A DNA stretch of 20,312 bases, taken from NCBI GenBank assembly GCA_031279155.1, contig JAITJB010000165.1, positions 1-20,312 on the forward strand, in the 5' to 3' direction. The notes beneath the pieces were generated by a model. It saw only the letters and a program-made list of their open reading frames with translations, ran no database searches and was not told where the DNA came from. Origin of the DNA: Deltaproteobacteria bacterium. Its GTDB lineage: Bacteria > Desulfobacterota > Desulfarculia > Adiutricales > Adiutricaceae. How positions within the stretch are numbered: position 1 is the stretch's first letter; every line of letters starts with the position of its first letter. Below are positions 1 through 7,631 of this stretch, piece by piece. The position numbers were made by a program, and so were the translations under genes.

Positions 1-1319
1 GTTTCACCCACGCTCCATGGCCTTCCATAACGTCTAAGCTTCCAATCTTGGTCGGGGACTAAACCAGCTTGTTCAGAGTACAACTCTAAGCCTAATTTAC
101 GCCCTAGACCAAAAAATTCTCTTACTCTAGCAGCTAAGCGATCGACTCCTAGTCTTCGGCCTACCTCATAATAGTAAACGTCGCAGCTGTATTTTAGAGA
201 GTTATGGAGATTTATCTGGCCGTGACCGCCTCTAGCCCAACAGTGGAAAGGGTAGTTGCCGAGCTTTAGGGCTCCTGAGCAGTTGATGCTGGTTTCAGGG
301 GTGATAATGCCTTCGGCCAAGGCCGCCGAAGCTACAGCTATCTTAAAGGTCGAACCAGGTGGGTATAGGCCATTAACAGCCCGGTTTTGCATGGGGCTGA
401 AGGCGTCCTCATTTAGCGAGCGCCACCTCTCAGAGGAGATGCCGCCGACAAAGTCCTCAAGGTTATAGAGGGGACTAGAGGCTAAGGCTAAGATCTCAAA
501 ATTTCTGGGGTCTAATACGACGATGGCCCCGCTCCGCTCGCCCAACAAAGCTTGGGCCACGCGCTGGAGGCGGCTATCAATGGTCAGACGGACATTGTGC
601 CCTGGCCTTGGATAGGCGGCCCCGAGCTCTTCTAAGACGCGGCCTTTGGAGTCGACCGTGGTCAGGCGGCTACCCTTAACGCCGCGCAGGTAAGGTTCCA
701 ACGACTGCTCTAGGCCGCTTTGGCCCAAAAGCTCGCCCTGCTTGAGATCGGGGTACTCGCCGCTTTTTAATTGCTCAGGACTTATTTGACCCAAATAGCC
801 GATAGTGTGAGGGGCAAAATTGCCCTCAACGGGCTTCCGAACCGAATTAAGGTGGACCGACAAACCCTCAAAACGGTAGCGGCGGCTCTCAATTAGGGAC
901 AGATCGGCTCTCGTTAGCCCGGTCAGCCACTGGTTGGCTGTGTAGGGGCTAGCCTTGGCGAAGCTTTGATAGCGGTTTAAAAGGTCATTATAATCCCGCC
1001 CTAAGATAACTGCAATACCCTGGGCTAAGGCCTCGGGATCGCTAACCTCATTGGGGGTGACCAAGAGATCGTAGGCAACTTCGTTCTCGACTAGGAGCCT
1101 ACCGTCGCGGTCGACAATCAGCCCCCGGGTGGTATTGATTTCAACCTGGCGGGTGTGGTTGTTTTCAGCCTTCTGGAGGTACTCATGGCCCTGTCTGACC
1201 TGGAGAAACCACAATCTTAAGATCAAAACTGAAAATACCGCCGCCATAAAAATCTTGATGATGGTTAGCCACGGCGCCCGTTGGGGGGTCTCGGCGTATG
1301 GGGATTGACCGACAGTCAT
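1..1319 (-). CDS. mrdA: Penicillin-binding protein 2 (peptidoglycan transpeptidase), 3' end cut by window
   Basis: Class B PBP, the DD-transpeptidase of the elongasome that cross-links lateral-wall peptidoglycan in the periplasm with RodA and MreBCD. The visible 439 codons show a short cytoplasmic tail, one membrane anchor at about residues 17-40, then the pedestal/dimerisation region and the transpeptidase domain. The catalytic SxxK motif is STFK with Ser at residue 323 (E. coli PBP2 uses Ser330). The second motif reads SCD, followed by VYYY; PBP2 proteins characteristically have S-x-D here rather than S-x-N. The KTG motif and roughly the last 170-200 residues lie beyond the left edge. The ATG overlaps the mreD stop as ATGA, implying translational coupling. 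Family assignment is firm; completeness cannot be judged. Confidence 0.95.
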   Translation of the reverse strand, partial: MTVGQSPYAETPQRAPWLTIIKIFMAAVFSVLILRLWFLQVRQGHEYLQKAENNHTRQVEINTTRGLIVDRDGRLLVENEVAYDLLVTPNEVSDPEALAQGIAVILGRDYNDLLNRYQSFAKASPYTANQWLTGLTRADLSLIESRRYRFEGLSVHLNSVRKPVEGNFAPHTIGYLGQISPEQLKSGEYPDLKQGELLGQSGLEQSLEPYLRGVKGSRLTTVDSKGRVLEELGAAYPRPGHNVRLTIDSRLQRVAQALLGERSGAIVVLDPRNFEILALASSPLYNLEDFVGGISSERWRSLNEDAFSPMQNRAVNGLYPPGSTFKIAVASAALAEGIITPETSINCSGALKLGNYPFHCWARGGHGQINLHNSLKYSCDVYYYEVGRRLGVDRLAARVREFFGLGRKLGLELYSEQAGLVPDQDWKLRRYGRPWSVGE

Positions 1320-1861
1320 TTTACAGCCTTAGGATTAATGAGCCAGCTATCTAAGACGTAGAAGACCACCGGTCCGATCAGGCCCGTAATTAAAGCGCCA
1401 ACGGCCCGACCAGCCAAATACCTGACCGGTATGGCCTCCATTTGACCGAGATTACCCATAATACCTAGAAATATTGGAATGAAGATGATGTTGATGAAAA
1501 AAGTCAGGGCAAAACAGAGAAAGGCTAATTGGATATAACCATGAAAGCGCAAAAGCTTTGAACTATAAGACAAGGCCACTACCGAGAGGACCAAGGTCAA
1601 GGGCCTGAGGCCCTCAGGGGCCAGACGCAGGGCGTCGGCCAAGACGCCCATCAAAAAGGCCCCAGAGGCCGCTAGAGCCGGTCTGGCTCGCCAGGCCAAG
1701 TAGATGGTCAGTATGACCGTCCACTCCGGCCACAATGAGCCAATGGACCTAACTAAGGCTGGGAGAGTAGAGCCCACAGAGAGAACAAGGCCCAAGACCA
1801 CGATAAAGGCCGTCTCTTTGACCCGAAAACCCGGGCCTGACGGGGTGTGGAACGCGAGCAC
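1316..1861 (-). CDS. mreD: Rod shape-determining membrane protein MreD
   Basis: Small polytopic inner-membrane protein of the elongasome, partner of MreC and MreB in directing lateral wall growth. The 181-residue product is mostly hydrophobic, with about five or six membrane segments (for example around residues 17-37, 40-58, 60-80 and 105-135) and a final segment before a short polar C-terminus. MreD is poorly conserved, so the call rests on topology, size and its position between mreC and a PBP2 gene. The start is a GTG preceded by GGAGG with only about four bases between, a short but workable spacing; no better in-frame start precedes it. It lies 22 bp after mreC and its TGA overlaps the mrdA ATG by four bases. 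Confidence 0.9.
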   Translation of the reverse strand: MLAFHTPSGPGFRVKETAFIVVLGLVLSVGSTLPALVRSIGSLWPEWTVILTIYLAWRARPALAASGAFLMGVLADALRLAPEGLRPLTLVLSVVALSYSSKLLRFHGYIQLAFLCFALTFFINIIFIPIFLGIMGNLGQMEAIPVRYLAGRAVGALITGLIGPVVFYVLDSWLINPKAVK

Positions 1862-1883
1862 CCTTCCTCCGGCACAAAGACCA

Positions 1884-2771
1884 TTAACGGCCCTCTTGCT
1901 TTTTTTTCTCGAAAACAGCCTTTAAATCAGGGGCCAAGCCCAACCAGTCCACGGCCTTAGGCCGATCGGCTAGGATTAAGACCTCTTCTAACCTATCGAA
2001 ATCGACCATGGGGCTGACTTCGGCGGCCAAAAACAGGCCCAAACTCTGCTTATCGACGACCGTTACGCTACCTAGGGGTAGTCCGGAGGGAAAAATCCCG
2101 TCCAAGCCGCTGGTGACCACTAAATCCCCGGGCCTGACGTCGTCGATTTTGCGGATATAGTCTAAAGTCATGGCCTTTTGGCCGCGACCAGTCAGGAGGG
2201 CGTTAACTCTATTTCTCTGGACAAAGGCGTCAACGGAGCTGGCCGAATCAGTTAAAAGTAGGATTTTGGCGTAATGGGGGGCTAATTCCACCACCCGGCC
2301 AACCACCCCGCGTTCGGTCATGACCGGCGCGTCCAAGCTAACCCCGTCAGCCGTGCCGGCGGCCACGACCAGGGACTGAAACCAGGGGCTGGGATCCCAA
2401 CCGACGACTTTAGCTGACAGATAGCGTCCGGGGGGTTGATCGTGGAAGGCTACCAAGCGCCTTAAGCGCTCATTGGCCAGATGCTCTTCGTTGAGAGCGA
2501 CTATTTGGCGGCTCTGACGGTCAATAACCTTGCGCAGCTGCTCGTTTTCTCGCCTGACGTCTATTAAGTTAAAATAACCTAGCCAAATGCCCTCGACCTG
2601 ATTGGCCAAGCGCCCTAAAATTGAACTAACCGGCCCCATGGTTTGGAGGGTAGCCGAATTAAAAGTCGACTCCTCATAGCTGCGCTGCGCGGAAAGGGAT
2701 AAAAGAGTCAAGCAGACGATGATTAAAAGGACCGGGAGCACAATGTCCAGGCCCTCGAAAGCCTGTTTCAC
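1884..2771 (-). CDS. mreC: Rod shape-determining protein MreC
   Basis: Bitopic elongasome scaffold: an N-terminal membrane anchor, a coiled coil, and periplasmic beta domains that bind PBP2 and polymerise along the wall. In the 295-residue product the anchor spans about residues 9-27 (VLPVLLIIVCLTLLSLS), a heptad-like stretch rich in E, R, Q and L runs from about 68 to 108, and the beta domain contains the family signature DGVSLDAPVMTERGVVGRV near residues 142-160. The GTG start overlaps the mreB stop in a GTGA, a coupling arrangement seen in many mre operons. The C-terminus ends in a short basic tail (EKKKQEGR). Length is normal for the family. Confidence 0.95.
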   Translation of the reverse strand: MKQAFEGLDIVLPVLLIIVCLTLLSLSAQRSYEESTFNSATLQTMGPVSSILGRLANQVEGIWLGYFNLIDVRRENEQLRKVIDRQSRQIVALNEEHLANERLRRLVAFHDQPPGRYLSAKVVGWDPSPWFQSLVVAAGTADGVSLDAPVMTERGVVGRVVELAPHYAKILLLTDSASSVDAFVQRNRVNALLTGRGQKAMTLDYIRKIDDVRPGDLVVTSGLDGIFPSGLPLGSVTVVDKQSLGLFLAAEVSPMVDFDRLEEVLILADRPKAVDWLGLAPDLKAVFEKKKQEGR

Positions 2772-3802
2772 CGAATGGCGATCTCCTTTAGGATATCTAG
2801 GTTCTCCAAGGCCTTACCGCTGCCAATGGCCACCGCTTTGAGCGGATCGTCGGCTATTATGATAGGTAGGTGGGTTTCTTCGCGCAGTAAGACGTCTAGC
2901 CGCCTAAGTAACGCTCCGCCGCCAGTTAAAACAATGCCCCTGGTGACGATATCAGCCGCAAGTTCCGGCGGTATCTTCTCTAAGGCGCTTTTGACGGTAT
3001 TTATTATAGTATCTAACTGCTCTTTGATGGCCTTACGGATTTCTTCGCTATCAATGGCCACGGCCATGGGCAGCGAACTTACCGAGTGACGGCCCTTGAC
3101 CTCAACGGTATCGACCTGATCGGATGGGTAAGCCGTACCTATCTCGTGCTTGATATTTTCAGCCGTTCTCTCGCCAATGTGGAGATTATACTTTTTGCGG
3201 ATGTACTGAGCAATAGCCTCGTTCATCTTATCGCCGGCCACCCGAACGGATCGGGAGTAAACCACGCCGGCCAGCGATATGATGGCCACCTCGGTGGTGC
3301 CGCCGCCAATATCGACTATCATGTTGGCCGCTGGCTCCGTTATGGGGAGACCTGCGCCAATAGCTGCGGCCATGGGCTCTTCGATCAGGTAGACCTCACT
3401 GGCCCCGGCCTGTTCGGCGGCCTCACGCACGGCCTTTTTCTCGACCTGAGTTATGCCCGAAGGCACGGCCACTATCATTCTAGGCCTAAAAAGGCGCCGG
3501 TAATGGGTCTGGCGGATAAAGTGCCGGAGCATGGATTGGGTTATCTCAAAATCGGCGATAACCCCATCTTTCATGGGCCTAATGGCCTCAACCCCGGCCG
3601 GGGTGCTGCCGAGCATCTTTTTGGCCTCAGATCCCACGGCCATGATTTTGCCGTTGTGGCCATCCTTGCGGCTGACGGCTACGACCGAAGGCTCAGAGAG
3701 GATAATGCCTCGCCCGCGAAGATAGACCAAAGTGTTGGCCGTACCTAAGTCAATGGCCAGGTCATTGGAGAAGACATTAAACAATCTGCGAAATATATTC
3801 AT
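2768..3802 (-). CDS. mreB: Rod shape-determining actin homologue MreB
   Basis: Bacterial actin that forms membrane-associated filaments and orients the lateral-wall synthesis machinery. The 344-residue product has the expected HSP70/actin-fold nucleotide motifs: phosphate-1 DLGTANTLVY near residues 18-27, the connect motif EEPMAAAIGAG, phosphate-2 DIGGGTTEVA, and the adenosine motif LTGGGALL near the C-terminus. The N-terminus (MNIFRRLFNVFSND) resembles the amphipathic membrane-targeting segment of Gram-negative MreB. The ATG has only a weak GGA-type ribosome-binding site. It is first in the mre operon, behind a 312-bp spacer with a TATAAT box 43-48 bases upstream. The opposite strand is open for long stretches, which is a coding shadow. 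Confidence 0.98.
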   Translation of the reverse strand: MNIFRRLFNVFSNDLAIDLGTANTLVYLRGRGIILSEPSVVAVSRKDGHNGKIMAVGSEAKKMLGSTPAGVEAIRPMKDGVIADFEITQSMLRHFIRQTHYRRLFRPRMIVAVPSGITQVEKKAVREAAEQAGASEVYLIEEPMAAAIGAGLPITEPAANMIVDIGGGTTEVAIISLAGVVYSRSVRVAGDKMNEAIAQYIRKKYNLHIGERTAENIKHEIGTAYPSDQVDTVEVKGRHSVSSLPMAVAIDSEEIRKAIKEQLDTIINTVKSALEKIPPELAADIVTRGIVLTGGGALLRRLDVLLREETHLPIIIADDPLKAVAIGSGKALENLDILKEIAIR

Positions 3803-3844
3803 GGTAAATCCATTGAATTGCTATTTAAAACCTCAATAAATACT

Positions 3845-3850
3845 ATTATA
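3845..3850 (-). promoter_or_regulatory. Candidate promoter -10 box for the mre operon
   Basis: On the minus strand this reads TATAAT, an exact sigma-70-type -10 element, 43 bases before the mreB ATG and just downstream of a terminator-like hairpin. No good -35 element lies 16-18 bases further upstream; the hexamer there is roughly AGCAGA, and TTGAAT is present but only 9 bases away. There is no TG extension. Position and AT-rich context support a promoter; the missing -35 keeps confidence moderate. Confidence 0.45.
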
Positions 3851-3873
3851 TACGGTAAAATTCAATTTCTGCT

Positions 3874-3918
3874 TAAAGTAAAACGCCGTCAATATGGCCT
3901 AAGGCCATACAGACGGCG
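3874..3918 (-). terminator. Probable intrinsic terminator after the alpha block
   Basis: An imperfect inverted repeat: CGCCGTC (3884-3890) pairs with GACGGCG (3912-3918), then a 2x2 internal loop, then TATGGCC (3893-3899) pairs with GGCCATA (3903-3909) around a three-base loop. Read on the minus strand, the hairpin is followed by TTTTACTTT. It lies about 200 bp past the rplQ stop and before the TATAAT box of mreB, where a terminator closing the ribosomal-protein transcript would be expected. The interrupted T tract makes it a moderate rather than a strong candidate. Confidence 0.6.
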
Positions 3919-4114
3919 CTTAAAAAATAAATTAACGGTGTTGACTCTATCACAATTCACCGTGCTATCTGATTAATCTAGCATCCGAATGATCAGGCTG
4001 AATAATCAGACCCAATAATGAGACGAGATAAGTTCTCTACTATGGCCACCTCTACCGACCGGACCTGCCTTGGGAGTAGGTTATCCCAAAGATTAGCCGG
4101 GACAGGACTCACTA
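3919..4114. other. Gene-free remainder of the mreB-rplQ spacer
   Basis: The 3803-4114 spacer has no plausible gene. Apart from the promoter and terminator described separately, this part holds an 8-bp inverted repeat TCTGATTA/TAATCAGA (3968-3975 and 3993-4000, 17-base loop), a 6-bp inverted repeat TTGGGA/TCCCAA near 4070-4089, and a TTGACT hexamer at 3941-3946 with no convincing -10 partner. These probably sit in the 3' untranslated region of rplQ. I see nothing else in it. Confidence 0.5.
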
Positions 4115-4681
4115 TCATTTTTCGGTTGAAGTATCGCCGCCGGACTTGTCATCTAAGAGTGTCTTTTCAGTTGAACTAAAGTCAACGGCCAGATCGCTTG
4201 CGGCTGTGGGGACAGAACCAATATCAGCAGCCTTACCAACATCACCGGCCTTGCGCGAAGCCTGAACGCGCTTCTTACGGTCTTCTTGGCGCCGCCTAGA
4301 GGAGCCGGTGGCCGCTTTGACCGTATCTTTATCAACCATCTTCAAAATGACCATGGGGGCCGCGTCGCCGGCCCTAGGGGCCCGCCTAGCCATCTGGACG
4401 TAACCTGAAACACGATTTGGGTAGTTTTCTTCGGGTTCACTAAAAAGGGTTCTAAGAACTGAACTCTTGGTGACCATGGCGGCCGCCTGCCGCAGGGAGT
4501 GGAGATCGCCGCGCTTAGCTAAGGTCACTAGGCGGTCAATGACCGGTTTAACGGCCTTGGCCTTGGAGACCGTGGTCTCGATTCGGCGATACTCTAAAAG
4601 GCTGGTGGCCATATTGCGCAGCATGGCGTCGCGATGGCTGGCCGTCCGGCCCAATTTTATATTGGATTTACGATGTCGCAT
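4115..4681 (-). CDS. rplQ: 50S ribosomal protein L17 with long C-terminal tail
   Basis: Large-subunit protein near the exit tunnel. Residues 1-118 are a standard L17: MRHRKSNIKLGRTASHR at the start, LLEYRRIETTVSKAK, and the closing PRAGDAAPMVILKMV. The family is usually about 115-130 residues; here the product is 188, with a tail of about 70 residues (119-188) that is first strongly basic (RRRQEDRKKR region), then low-complexity and mildly acidic, rich in Ser, Thr, Ala and Asp. The tail matches no domain I recognise. It is last in the alpha block, 15 bp after rpoA, and is followed by a terminator-like hairpin. The ATG is fixed by the family N-terminus; its ribosome-binding site (AGGT) is weak. 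Confidence 0.97.
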   Translation of the reverse strand: MRHRKSNIKLGRTASHRDAMLRNMATSLLEYRRIETTVSKAKAVKPVIDRLVTLAKRGDLHSLRQAAAMVTKSSVLRTLFSEPEENYPNRVSGYVQMARRAPRAGDAAPMVILKMVDKDTVKAATGSSRRRQEDRKKRVQASRKAGDVGKAADIGSVPTAASDLAVDFSSTEKTLLDDKSGGDTSTEK

Positions 4682-4696
4682 AATGATCTACCTGGA

Positions 4697-5692
4697 TTAT
4701 TCCTTTTTAGCCTCAGGTCTGACAAAACCATCGACTTTCATGCCCAAAGACAGGCCCAGATCGGTTAAGACCTCTTTTATCTCGTTGAGAGACTTACGTC
4801 CAAAGTTTTTGGTCTTAAGCATTTCATGTTCGGACTTTTGGACTAACTCGCCGATATAATAGATATCGGCGTTTTTCAGACAATTGGCCGAACGCACGCT
4901 GAGCTCGAGCTCATCGACCGTGCGATAGTAGTTCTCGTTAGAGCCGCTGACCCCGTGGTCATCGAGGCTGGCTGAGCCGTCGGCTTTGGCCTCGTCAAAA
5001 TCCGTAAAAATGGTCAGCTGGTCTTTGAGGATTTTAGCCGCCGTAGCCACCGCATCCTGAGGAGTTAAGCTGCCGTCGGTCCAGACCTCTAAGGTCAATT
5101 TATCGTAGTCGGTCTTTTGGCCGACTCGGGCGTTGGTGACTAAAAAGTTGACCTTGCGGATGGGGGAGTAGAGGGCGTCCATGGGGATGACCCCGATGAT
5201 CTGCTCGTCTTCCGGCGGCTTTTCAGCCGGGACGTAACCTTTACCCAAGGCCACGACCATCTCCATATCAAGGATACCATTTTTAGAGAGCGTTGCTAGG
5301 TGCTGATTCTTATTTAGGACCTCGACCTGATGGTCGGTAATAATATCAGCCGCCGTAACAGTCTTGGGGCCAGAGGCCTCAACGCGGATGACGCGGGGTC
5401 CGGCGCCGTGGAGCTTGAGGCGGACCTCCTTGAGATTTAAGATAATATCGCTGACGTCCTCAATGACGTCGGTTAAGGTACTCAGCTCGTGGAGGACGTT
5501 TTTTATCTTAACCGAAATAATCGCCGCCCCCTGGAGCGATGAGAGCATCACTCGGCGCAGGGCGTTTCCTAAGGTCAGTCCAAAACCCCTCTCTAGGGGT
5601 TCACAGACAAACATGCCATAATTTTTTACTGGATCAAATTCCTCGACATCGACTTTTTGGGGTTTAATGATATCTTTCCAGTTGGTTTCCAT
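4697..5692 (-). CDS. rpoA: DNA-directed RNA polymerase subunit alpha
   Basis: Alpha dimerises to nucleate core polymerase assembly (N-terminal domain) and contacts UP elements and activators (C-terminal domain). The 331-residue product has the dimer/beta-contact signature ERGFGLTLGNALRRVMLSS at about residues 34-52 and, after a short linker, an alpha-CTD beginning near residue 255 with LELSVRSANCLKNADI. Arg267 corresponds to E. coli Arg265, the key DNA-contact residue, and the NFGRKSLNEIKEVL helix-hairpin-helix is intact. The ATG has a GGGAGAGG ribosome-binding site. Unlike the tight spacing common in this operon, 208 bp separate it from rpsD upstream, while rplQ follows after 15 bp. Confidence 0.99.
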   Translation of the reverse strand: METNWKDIIKPQKVDVEEFDPVKNYGMFVCEPLERGFGLTLGNALRRVMLSSLQGAAIISVKIKNVLHELSTLTDVIEDVSDIILNLKEVRLKLHGAGPRVIRVEASGPKTVTAADIITDHQVEVLNKNQHLATLSKNGILDMEMVVALGKGYVPAEKPPEDEQIIGVIPMDALYSPIRKVNFLVTNARVGQKTDYDKLTLEVWTDGSLTPQDAVATAAKILKDQLTIFTDFDEAKADGSASLDDHGVSGSNENYYRTVDELELSVRSANCLKNADIYYIGELVQKSEHEMLKTKNFGRKSLNEIKEVLTDLGLSLGMKVDGFVRPEAKKE

Positions 5693-5792
5693 ACCCTCTC
5701 CCGAACGGCTAGTTTTATTTTTCGACCGGTTAGATCTTGCTTTTAGCCTAGGTTTTGGCCGAAGCTAAGCTTTGCTTTAAGCCCGACCACTA

Positions 5793-5809
5793 TCAGCCAC
5801 CACGGCTGA
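5793..5809 (-). promoter_or_regulatory. Hairpin in the rpsD-rpoA spacer
   Basis: A 6-bp stem (TCAGCC at 5793-5798, GGCTGA at 5804-5809) with a five-base loop, inside the 208-bp gap between rpsD and rpoA. It has no T tract on either strand that would make it an intrinsic terminator. The gap holds no open frame with ribosomal-binding features and no TATAAT/TTGACA pair that I can see. The element may belong to a leader structure for rpoA translation; that is inference. Confidence 0.3.
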
Positions 5810-5900
5810 AAAGGCGCAGGCTAGGGCGATCTTCCCGGGGCTGCAGTTGGTCAGAAGCGCGATAGAGGATAAACCCAACAGCGCTCCAACCTATCAGCCG

Positions 5901-6527
5901 TCACTTGGAATAGAGCTCGACGATCAGCTGCTCGGAGATCTGCGGGGAGAGCTCCTCACGCGTAGGCAACTCCTTGACACGCCCCTCGAAGTTAGCCTTG
6001 TCCATTTCCAGCCAGCCAGGGGTGCCCCGGCGAGTCACGGTCTCCAGCGACTCTAGGATATTGGCGCTTTTTTGGCTCTTGATTTTTAGAGAAATCAGAT
6101 CGCCGCTTTTGACCAGGTAGGAAGGAATATCGACCTTCCGCCCGTTGACCAAAAAGTGCCCGTGGCAGACTAGCTGGCGAGCCTGGTTGCGGGAGGCGGC
6201 AAAGCCCAAGCGGTAGACTATGTTGTCAAGGCGCCTCTCTAAGAGAATCAAAAGATTGGCTCCGGTCACGCCCTTCTGACGCTCGGCCTTCTCGAAGACG
6301 GAGCGGAACTGCTTTTCCAACAGGCCGTAGGAACGCTTGACCTTCTGCTTCTCTCTGAGCTGGAGGCCGTACTCAGAGAGCTTTCCCCGGCGGGCGCCGT
6401 GCTGGCCGGGCGCATGGGCCCGGCGCTCGAAGGCGCACTTGTTGGCATAGCAACGGTCGCCTTTTAAAAATAACTTGGTGTTTTCTCGCCGGCAAATCCG
6501 GCAAACTGCCTCGGTGTATCTAGCCAC
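5901..6527 (-). CDS. rpsD: 30S ribosomal protein S4 (zinc-binding form)
   Basis: Primary 16S-binding protein that nucleates 30S assembly and forms part of the mRNA entry channel. The 208-residue product carries four N-terminal cysteines (C9, C12, C26, C31), the pattern of the zinc-binding S4 form rather than the cysteine-free one, and an S4 RNA-binding domain from about residue 97 (LLERRLDNIVYRLGFAASRN, then VNGRKVDIPSY). The start is GTG, supported by AGGAGA eight bases upstream and by the family N-terminus MARYTEAVCR. In E. coli S4 represses the alpha operon by binding its mRNA; whether it does so here is unknown. It lies 41 bp after rpsK. Confidence 0.98.
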   Translation of the reverse strand: MARYTEAVCRICRRENTKLFLKGDRCYANKCAFERRAHAPGQHGARRGKLSEYGLQLREKQKVKRSYGLLEKQFRSVFEKAERQKGVTGANLLILLERRLDNIVYRLGFAASRNQARQLVCHGHFLVNGRKVDIPSYLVKSGDLISLKIKSQKSANILESLETVTRRGTPGWLEMDKANFEGRVKELPTREELSPQISEQLIVELYSK

Positions 6528-6568
6528 CTGATATTTCTCCTGATGATAAACCTTATAAGACTAACTGA

Positions 6569-6964
6569 TCAGACGCGGCGGCGCTTGGGTGGACGGCAAC
6601 CGTTGTGGGGGATGGGGGTGACGTCGCGGATCATGTTGACCTGCATCCCCGAGGACTGAAAGGCCCTTAGGGCTGACTCCCGGCTATTGCCAGGACCCTT
6701 AATAAAGACGTCGACCACCTTCATGCCGTGTTCCTGAGCCTTCTTGGTGGCGTCTTCCACCGCCGTCTGGGCGGCGTAAGGCGTACTCTTGCGCGAGCCT
6801 TTAAAACCCTGCACCCCGGCGCTGGACCAGACCAAGGTGTTGCCCTGGGGGTCGGTTATAGTGACGATGGTGTTACTAAAAGTAGCGTGGATATGCGCTA
6901 CCCCCACCGGTATGATCTTTTTATCCTTTTTTTTGCGCGTCTTGCGCACTGCTTTGGCCGACAT
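6569..6964 (-). CDS. rpsK: 30S ribosomal protein S11
   Basis: Platform protein of the 30S subunit that contacts mRNA near the E site. The 131-residue product shows the family hallmarks: a lysine-rich N-terminus, AHIHATFSNTIVTITDPQGN, the WSSAGVQGFKGSRKSTPYAA segment, VKGPGNSRE-like IKGPGNSRESALRA, and the C-terminal IRDVTPIPHNGCRPPKRRRV. Length is normal. An AGAGGT ribosome-binding site lies suitably before the ATG. It is 90 bp after rpsM and 41 bp before rpsD. Confidence 0.99.
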   Translation of the reverse strand: MSAKAVRKTRKKKDKKIIPVGVAHIHATFSNTIVTITDPQGNTLVWSSAGVQGFKGSRKSTPYAAQTAVEDATKKAQEHGMKVVDVFIKGPGNSRESALRAFQSSGMQVNMIRDVTPIPHNGCRPPKRRRV

Positions 6965-7054
6965 TTAATACCTCTGGCGCTACTTGGCTTTATTACGCCT
7001 AAAATTGCCTTAGCTTATCCGAGCATCCTAGGATTTATCCTTAGAAGCTCACTA

Positions 7055-7435
7055 TCACTTGGAAGGCGCTTTTTTCTTACCGACCACGGTCCGGCGGGGT
7101 CCCTTGCGAGTCCGGGCGTTGGTGTGGGTCCTTTGGCCATTGACGGGTAGGCCCCGGCGGTGTCTTAAACCACGGTAGCAGCCTAAGTCCATCAAGCGCT
7201 TGATGTTCATGGTCACATCGCGGCGCAGATCGCCTTCGACCTTGTACTCGCCGTCAATAATCCTGCGGATGCGGTTGACCTCATCGTCGGTCAGGTTATC
7301 GCTCTTGACCCCAAAGTCCACCCCGGCCTTTTTTAAAATAGCCTGGGCGCTGGGCCGCCCCAGCCCGTAAATATAAGTCAGGGCGATCTCAATGCGCTTC
7401 TGACGGGGCAAGTCAATGCCTGAAATTCTGGGCAC
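7055..7435 (-). CDS. rpsM: 30S ribosomal protein S13
   Basis: Head protein of the 30S subunit that contacts the P-site tRNA and forms an intersubunit bridge with L5. The 126-residue product starts (M)PRISGIDLPRQKRIEIALTY, has the YGLGRPSAQAIL helix-hairpin-helix, and ends in the basic tail with LRHRRGLPVNGQRTHTNART. The start is GTG, set by GGAGGT seven bases upstream and by homology. It opens the alpha block, 60 bp after rpmJ. Nothing is missing or added relative to the family. Confidence 0.99.
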   Translation of the reverse strand: MPRISGIDLPRQKRIEIALTYIYGLGRPSAQAILKKAGVDFGVKSDNLTDDEVNRIRRIIDGEYKVEGDLRRDVTMNIKRLMDLGCYRGLRHRRGLPVNGQRTHTNARTRKGPRRTVVGKKKAPSK

Positions 7436-7495
7436 CTAGCAAACCTCCAATAAATCTAACAAAATCTGGCAGCCAAAGATAATGCCAAGTTATTC

Positions 7496-7609
7496 TTAAC
7501 CTTGGCGCTGTTTATGCTTGGGGTTGACACAAATAACCCGGACCTGGCCGAATCTTTTGATAATTTTGCACTTCATGCACATTTTTTTGACTGAAGTTCT
7601 GACTTTCAT
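7496..7609 (-). CDS. rpmJ: 50S ribosomal protein L36 (zinc-binding form)
   Basis: Short gene of 37 codons plus TAA. The product begins MKVRTSVKKMCMKCKIIKR and ends NPKHKQRQG. It carries the zinc ribbon C11, C14, C27, H32 of the C+ form of L36, the smallest large-subunit protein, which stabilises 23S rRNA late in assembly. Position between adk and rpsM is typical of the end of the spc block. Its 22-bp separation from adk leaves no room for map or infA. Confidence 0.98.
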   Translation of the reverse strand: MKVRTSVKKMCMKCKIIKRFGQVRVICVNPKHKQRQG

Positions 7610-7631
7610 TTTCTACTCCACAAAAAACTAA

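Noticed and set aside
3086..3748. Open frame of 220 codons on the plus strand opposite mreB
   Set aside because: It mirrors mreB codon structure exactly, has no ribosome-binding site or recognisable protein features, and mreB is unambiguous on the other strand.
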